This document shows positions 59,000-64,000 of a DNA stretch of 64,000 nt, piece by piece. The translations under genes and the position numbers were made by a program. This stretch comes from Monomorium pharaonis (Eukaryota > Arthropoda > Insecta > Hymenoptera > Formicidae), in the NCBI RefSeq assembly GCF_013373865.1, contig NC_050470.1, positions 12,078,183 to 12,142,182 on the forward strand, written 5' to 3'. Each line of letters opens with the position of its first letter. The first letter of the stretch is position 1. The notes under the pieces were generated by a model. That model was not told where the DNA came from, did not search any database, and was given only the letters and a program-made list of their open reading frames with translations.

Positions 59000-60410
59000 C
59001 TCTCTCTCGGAAATAACAATAATATCTTTAAAATTTTATAATCTTTTAGAAAGAAAGAAGGAAAGGAAATAGATTGGTAGGAGAAAGAGAGAGTTTCGAC
59101 TTTTGTAGAAAGAAGAAGCAGAAAAGAAAACAGAAGGTGAAACAGCGACTTCTATAGAAAGAAGGAGCGGAAAAAGAGAGAGAGAGAAAGAGAGTGTAAG
59201 AAAGAAGAAAAAGAAAAGTGTTAGAGCATTAACAGTAAATATTATTGTATTGAGTATTTTATGTAGTTAGCAGCTCGCAATTACATATATTATTGGCTAA
59301 TTTTTTTTCTGTGTGTGTATATTTGTGTATTGCGCGCGCGTGTGTGGTGTGTGTAAAATTATGTAAATTTATAAATAATTACATAATATTATATAAAAAT
59401 ATATTTTATTAAAAATTATTATTTACTTAATTCTTTTAACTTTTTTAAATAAAATACATACATATGTGGTGTGTGTGTGTATTTATAAAAAAAGTTTAAA
59501 AAAATAAGTAAGAATTTTTATAAAATATGCTTTGTATATAATATTAAGATATATTAAGTAATAATGTAATATATATGGAAATACACAATAATATCTTTAA
59601 ATTTTATAATCTTTTTAGGAAAAAAAGAGGAAAGGAAATAGATGGTAGGAGAAAGAGAGTTTCGAGCTTTTGTTGAAAAAGAAGCAGAAAAAGAAAACAG
59701 AAGGAGAAACAGCGACTTCTATAGAAAGAAGGAGCAGAAAGAGAGAGACGAGAGAGAAAGAGAGTGTAAGAAAGAAGAAAAAGAAGAGTGTTAGAGCATT
59801 AACAGTAAATATTATTGTAAGTTAGCAGCTCGCAATTACATATATTATTGACTATATTTTTTTCTGTGTGTGTATATTTGTGCGTGCGCGCGCGTGTGTG
59901 TGTGTGTGTGTAAAATTATGTAAATTTATAAATAATTACATAATATTATATAAAAATATATTTTATTAAAAATTATTATTTACTTAATTCTTTTAACTTT
60001 TTTTAAAATAAATACATACATATATGTGTGTGTGTGTATTTATAAAAAAAAGTTTAAAAAAAATATGTAAATAATTTTTATTAAAATATGTTTTTATATA
60101 ATATTATGTAATTATTTATAAACTTACACTTACACGTTTTTTATTCAAAATTGCAGAAGATAGAGGATAGATATAGACAACATAAAAATATGATTAATAA
60201 TTTGTGTTGAGAGAGAAAGAGAGAAAGAGAGAGAGGGAGAAAAGGAGAGTGAGAGAGCGTGAGATAAAAAAAAATAAAAAATAAAATTTAAAATAATTAA
60301 GTAAATAATAATTTTTTATAAAAATGTTTTTATATAATATTATGTAATTATTTATAAAATTATACTTACACGTTTTTTATTCAAAATTGCAGAAGATAAA
60401 GGATAGAGGA
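59000..60410. repeat. Tandem duplications inside the Helitron candidate
   Basis: A unit of about 570 bp (GGAAAGGAAATAGATTGGTA, CAGCGACTTCTATAGAAAGA, TTACATATATTATTG, then TG/CG run and ACATAATATTATATAAAAAT) occurs at about 59040-59590 and 59610-60130. A shorter unit with CACGTTTTTTATTCAAAATT and GCAGAAGATA occurs at 60080-60170 and 60320-60400. Confidence 0.85.
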
Positions 60411-61244
60411 TTAAAGAAAGAGAAAAAGATAAAGAAAGGAGAGAAAAAAAGAAAAGAGAGAAAAGATTCAAAACGCATAATTCTTTTAAATTAATAAACA
60501 TTAAGACATTTCATAAAAAAGCGGAGAGAAAAAAGGAAGAAAGACGAGATAGGTATTTAATAATTGTTTAAAAAGCTGTAAAGCTTGTTTTGTCAAAATT
60601 TTAAATTTTTAATGACTTAATTGCGTTTTTATTTTTAACATATATAAATGTTTTTATTTAAGGTTAAAGAAAATAAACATTATATTAAAAAAAGAAAAAA
60701 AGAAATAGAGGAAGCAGAGAGTAAGAAAAGAAAAAAAGAAATATTAAAGAGGTATATACAGAAAATAAAAATAAAAATTTACATAATATTAATGAATGTC
60801 AGGGGTAGAAAATCAATATATTATTTGGTTGTAATTAACATTGACTCCAAACTGGTAGATATATTGATTTTCTTATAGCTGTTTCAAAATCAATTAATAT
60901 AGCTGATACGGACGTAAAACCATATATACACTGCAAAAAAATGTAATGTATCCAATGAGATATGTAGTTGAGGACTGCCTACTCAATGCAATACTATATG
61001 TTATATTAGCACTTAACAAATCAAACTTTCACCTAGGGATTCTCAAAGTAGAGTCTTTGCCCTTTAATTTAAAAAAAGTACATGTAATTTAGATGATTTT
61101 CGCAAAGTTGCATCACTTTGAAGATTGCCTAAAAATCGGTCAAAACTTTTGTCTCGTTTTCTTTTGCGCCAGTGTTTATATAGATATTTATAAAAAATAA
61201 AAAGTTTAAAAAAATTGCAAGAATTAAGTGATAGGTAGAAGAAG

Positions 61245-61285
<41 letters not shown>

Positions 61286-61540
61286 AGGAGGGGGGAGAAT
61301 GAGAGAGCGTGAGAGATATAGAAGAGGATTAAATAAGAAAGTAAAGTGTGTAAGAGTAATATTGAACAATATGAAAATAATATAATTAATATAATTAATA
61401 ATATAATTAATAATTTAGAGAGGGGGAAAGGGAGAATGAGGGAGCGTGAGATAGAGAAGGGCATTAAATATGATAAAGTATGTGAGAGTAATATTACAGA
61501 AGAAGAATAAGTGCAATGTTCAATATAAAAATGCTAAGTG
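60411..61540. other. Purine-rich and AT-rich sequence with (GA)n
   Basis: AAAGAGAGA-rich text, a GA run at 61250-61279 and a GGGGAGG patch. A 76-codon frame at 60648-60878 is Lys/Glu-rich because of the purine tract and has no domain. At 61088-61172 lies the inverted partner of the repeat at 44757-44846. Confidence 0.6.
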
Positions 61541-61939
61541 GCGCGCGCGAAGCGCGCGCAATGTTGTGTTCTAGTATTTTCAAAAATAACGGTTTGTCTA
61601 CAATTACTGCGCACAAAAAATGCACAAAATCTAAATTCATCATGTGCTAAACAAAAACAGAATAATAAATGTATACTATTCAATTTTTCTTAGAATTACG
61701 ATCTATATAGTTAACCATCTAATTAATCATTTGAACGCTTCAAAGATTAGTGCTAAATAGATCGCAATTTCCATCAAATTATTAAGGTTATGGAAAAAGA
61801 TAAATTTAACAATGAAATTAATAAGTAAATAAATTAATGCTATTTATTTTTAATATGTTTTGCAAAATTTAATTGCTTTTATAAAAAATAATATAGTTGC
61901 GTCTGTTTATAACATATAAGTATATGTAGACAATAACAA

Positions 61940-62031
61940 GTACCCATATCGATGAGTCAAATTGGCGTAGCAGGTAGAGTACAAGGTTCGTCATCCTAAG
62001 GTCCCAGGTTCAAACCTAGCAGCGGCAAGTA
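61940..62031 (+). repeat. tRNA-like SINE core, copy 2
   Basis: The A box TGGCGTAGCAGG and B box GGTTCAAACC have the same spacing as copy 1, here on the plus strand because the arm is inverted. The variable part reads TTCGTCATCCTAAGGTC, a little different from copy 1 (TTCGTTACCCTAAGGTC). Confidence 0.7.
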
Positions 62032-62329
62032 AGAATAAAATAAAAAATTACATAATTTAAATTTAATTAATTAATAAAAATTTATTCTATATGTAGTATG
62101 TGCTATTGATAAAAATAATTTAAAAAAAATGAAATCTTTATTTTATTATATTTTTCTTTGTAACTGTTGCGTAACGGTTAGATAACATGTAATTATAACA
62201 TGTTATATTGCTGAGTCGGAAATTGTAACTTACATGTAAGTTACGTGTAATTTCAGAGTAACGTAACCTGTTATATTCGGTTACATTGCTGTTACACTGC
62301 TGCTATATTACTGTGTTCACTGGGTTCCG

Positions 62330-62650
62330 TATAAAATATTTTTACAGACCTTTCCGTTTAATTATTTCTGAAACTTTTTACATGAAACAATTTAACAAAC
62401 TTTCAAAAGAGTTTTTTCTGAAATCTTTCACATGCAATAAATTTGAAACTTTTAGTTGAGTTATCCCTAAAACATTTCATTTGACATATTTTTACAGACT
62501 TTTCAATTGAGTTATTTCCAAAACCTTTCACATAAAATAATTTAATAAATTTTTCAGTTGAGTTATTTTTTACATCTTTCACACACGCTATCTCGAAAAC
62601 TTTCAATTGAGTTATCTTTGAAAACTTTCTTATGAAATAATCCAGCACAT
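62330..62650. repeat. Tandem words TTTCTGAAACCTTTCACATG, about 55-bp units
   Basis: About five loose units with TTGAGTTATTTC, AAACCTTTCACATGAAATA and AACTTTTCA. The same words are found at 48966-49103 and 62895-62990, so this is another piece of the TTTCAGAAAC module. A minus-strand frame of 102 codons through it merely translates the repeat. Confidence 0.75.
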
Positions 62651-62880
62651 ATATTGTTCGCGGACCGTCACTAGGTGACGCACGCGGCACCTTTCTCGTA
62701 ATGCAATTCACACTTCACAAGCTACATAAAGCAAACCACGGTGACAGAAAACGGATCAATCTATGCTATCGTAGTGAGCTCTCGGGGCCTATGTGATATT
62801 TATTATTGTGTCTTAAAGACACATTTTTCATAGCTAAAAATTTTAGCTTTGGTAACGAATCCTTTTTCTGCGTGTAGTGC
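62651..62880. other. Unique patch between word modules
   Basis: A stretch with balanced composition near 62660-62700 (GCGGACCGTCACTAGGTGAC) and no open frame. I see nothing else in it. Confidence 0.35.
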
Positions 62881-63332
62881 ACCTATTATATAGCACAGAA
62901 ACCTTTCAGAGATATTTCAGAAATGTTTCAAGTGAAATCATTTCAGAAACGTTTCAAAATATTTCTGAGACAGTTCTAAGACAGCTCTGACCCAGGTAGC
63001 AAGCTCACGTTATTTTGATGTCCCAAAATGGTCATTTACTGACTATTCTTGACGTCACGAAATGACGTCCTTATGACGTCAAAATGACGGTCGAATGTCA
63101 CAAATTTCTGACATCATGAAATGTACCGTATTTTGACGTCATGGAACAATATGTAGTCAAAAAAATCTCTTAAATTATCCTGTTTCTGAATATAATAACA
63201 TAAAGAGACTTCTAAAAGATAATATTATAATGTCAGAATGTTAACTAATGAGTCGTTTTTTGAGAAAAGAAAGATATCATGAAACTGATATCTAAAAGAT
63301 TTCTTAAATCGGATATCTTTAAACTGCAAGAG
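62881..63332. repeat. Word-type modules: TTTCAGAAAC and TGACGTCA
   Basis: A module edge TATTATATAGCAC (62884) with AACCTTTCAGAGATATTTCA words is followed at 62991 by CCCAGGTAGCAAG with TTTTGATGTCCCAAAATGG and GACGTCACGAAATGACGTCC words. Next come AAAGATATCATGAAACTGAT and similar words to 63330. The order is the same as at 48966-49674. Confidence 0.65.
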
Positions 63333-63736
63333 GAGAAAAATAAAATAAAATAAAAATTTTATTTTTTTAAAATTATTTTTATCAACAGCACATACCAAAT
63401 TTAAAACAAATTTTTATTAATTAATTAAATTTAAATTATATTATTTTATTTTATTCTTACTTGCCGCTGGTAGGTTTGAACCCAAGACCTTAGGATTACA
63501 AACCTTGTTCTCTATCTGCTACGCCAATTTGGCTCATCGATATGGGTACTTGTTATTGTCTACATATACCTATATGTTATAAACTGACGCAATTATATTA
63601 TTTTTTATAAAAGCAATTAAATTTTGCAAAACATTAAAAATAAATAGCATTAATTTATTTACTTATTAATTTCATTGTTAAATTTATCTTATAACTTTAA
63701 TAATTTGATGGAAATTGCGATCTATTTAGCACTAAT
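63333..63736 (-). repeat. Third copy of the 650-bp arm element (partial), with tRNA-like core
   Basis: From AAATAAAATAAAATAAAAAT at 63339 to GATCTATTTAGCACTAATC the sequence follows the left arm (49840-50220) in the same orientation. The tRNA-like core is at 63459-63550, with the A box TGGCGTAGCAGA (last base changed) and B box GGTTCAAACC on the minus strand. The TGTAAC words and the far end are missing. It is cut by the next module at 63737. Confidence 0.75.
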
Positions 63737-64000
63737 CCCACACAGCACACTTTATCCCAAATTATCCCAGACAGACGAAGGCGATCCCACGGATATCTCA
63801 ATAAGTAACTCCCGGGATATCCTATAAAAATATCTTAAAATATCGTAAAATATCTTAAGATATCATATGATGTCCCATTAATATATTTCGGTATCCCCCA
63901 AAAATATCTTAAAATATTATAAGATATTGTAAGATATTCTATAATGTAAGACCCAAATTTAATTTTCGTGCCTAAGACGCCTCCGAAGTTAAGATTATCT
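63737..64000. repeat. Word-type module, GGGATATCC / AAGATATCTTAAAATATC words
   Basis: The edge CCCACACAGCAC (63737-63748) is followed by TTATCCCAAATTATCCCAGA, CCCGGGATATCCTATAAAAA and many TATCTTAAAATATC words, up to the window end. The right edge is outside. It belongs by its edge to the same superfamily as the other word elements. Confidence 0.6.

Larger units (their letters stand above)
58752..61574 (+). mobile_element. Candidate non-autonomous Helitron with hairpin and CTAG end
   Basis: It ends GGCGCGCGCGAAGCGCGCGC, then ATGTTGTGTTCTAG and T (61540-61574), which fits a Helitron 3' end. It contains a promoter-like block at 58810-58915 (CCGCGATGCTGATTGGTTC, TTTGACAGTTGTG twice), purine-rich GAGAAAGAGAG tracts and tandem duplications. 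The 5' TC end cannot be fixed; I use the previous CTAG as a limit. There is no Rep/helicase sequence, so it would depend on another element. Confidence 0.55.
49675..62324. mobile_element. 12.6-kb composite between inverted arms (650 bp each)
   Basis: The left arm starts CCCAGTAAACACAGTAATAT (49675) and runs to about 50335. The right arm is its inverted copy, from about 61640 to GTGTTCACTGGG at 62313-62324. Each arm holds TGTAAC/GTTACA words, an AT-rich part, a tRNA-like core and a closing GAACGCTTCAAAGATTAG-like part. Between the arms lie the promoter-like block, a palindrome, a satellite foldback, a LINE end and Helitron-type ends. It may be one giant nested element, or two independent inverted copies of a 650-bp element; the sequence alone does not decide. 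A third, partial arm lies at 63333-63735. Confidence 0.6.

Noticed and set aside
60648..60878. Lys/Glu-rich 76-codon protein
   Set aside because: It reflects a purine-rich tract inside a repeat element; no conserved domain.
62403..62711. 102-codon minus-strand protein
   Set aside because: It reads through the tandem TTTCAGAAAC words and is itself repetitive in the same period.

Overview
The window looks like insect nuclear DNA, most likely from a hymenopteran such as an ant. It is very AT-rich, has small exons with long introns, and is full of transposon fossils. The hymenopteran/ant placement is inference. It rests on the mix of mariner, Penelope-like, Helitron-like and ant-style LINE relics and on two recognisable insect genes. 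Only two protein genes can be supported, both on the minus strand.

Genes. (1) At 18993-19335 is the first coding exon of a filamin (Drosophila cheerio type). It holds the N-terminus and most of the first calponin-homology domain and ends in a clean GTGAGT donor. The remaining exons are not visible in the 19 kb to the left, so most of that stretch is probably a first intron. (2) At 36886-47834 is a complete six-exon gene for the beta subunit of mitochondrial succinyl-CoA ligase. It resembles the GDP-forming form (SUCLG2) more than the ADP-forming form. All splice phases agree and the product is 424 residues.

Layout. 1-522: 3' part of a dead mariner. 5.3-6.4 kb: an element built of TGCAATATTGCA-like words, holding a CA/CG microsatellite. 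6.7-8.6 kb: a palindrome and a Penelope-like element with inverted arms and GIY-YIG and RT remnants. 10.4-11.3 and 14.2-15.7 kb: two related foldback elements made of 32-bp tandem units, each flanked by an 8-9 bp target duplication. 11.5-12.8 kb: a near full-length dead mariner. 25.1-30.3 kb: an MITE, a second TGCAATATTGCA element, and a Harbinger-like foldback split by a word element with a clear empty site. 31-35 kb: more short-word repeats and inverted repeats. 36.9-47.8 kb: the succinyl-CoA ligase gene, whose introns carry a Tc1-like relic, several MITEs, a long hairpin and a third relative of the foldback family. 48.1-64 kb: a dense nest of MITEs, word elements, tRNA-like SINE cores, a 1-kb palindrome, a 158-bp satellite foldback, a LINE 3' end and two Helitron-type 3' ends. 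Much of this lies between inverted arms 12.6 kb apart.

The most unusual signal is a set of repeats whose edges share a short CCCARRTAGCAC-like terminus while their interiors consist of different short, nearly palindromic words repeated in loose form. At least six word types share this edge. One copy (28734-30116) interrupts another repeat, and intact copies of that repeat nearby give its empty target site.
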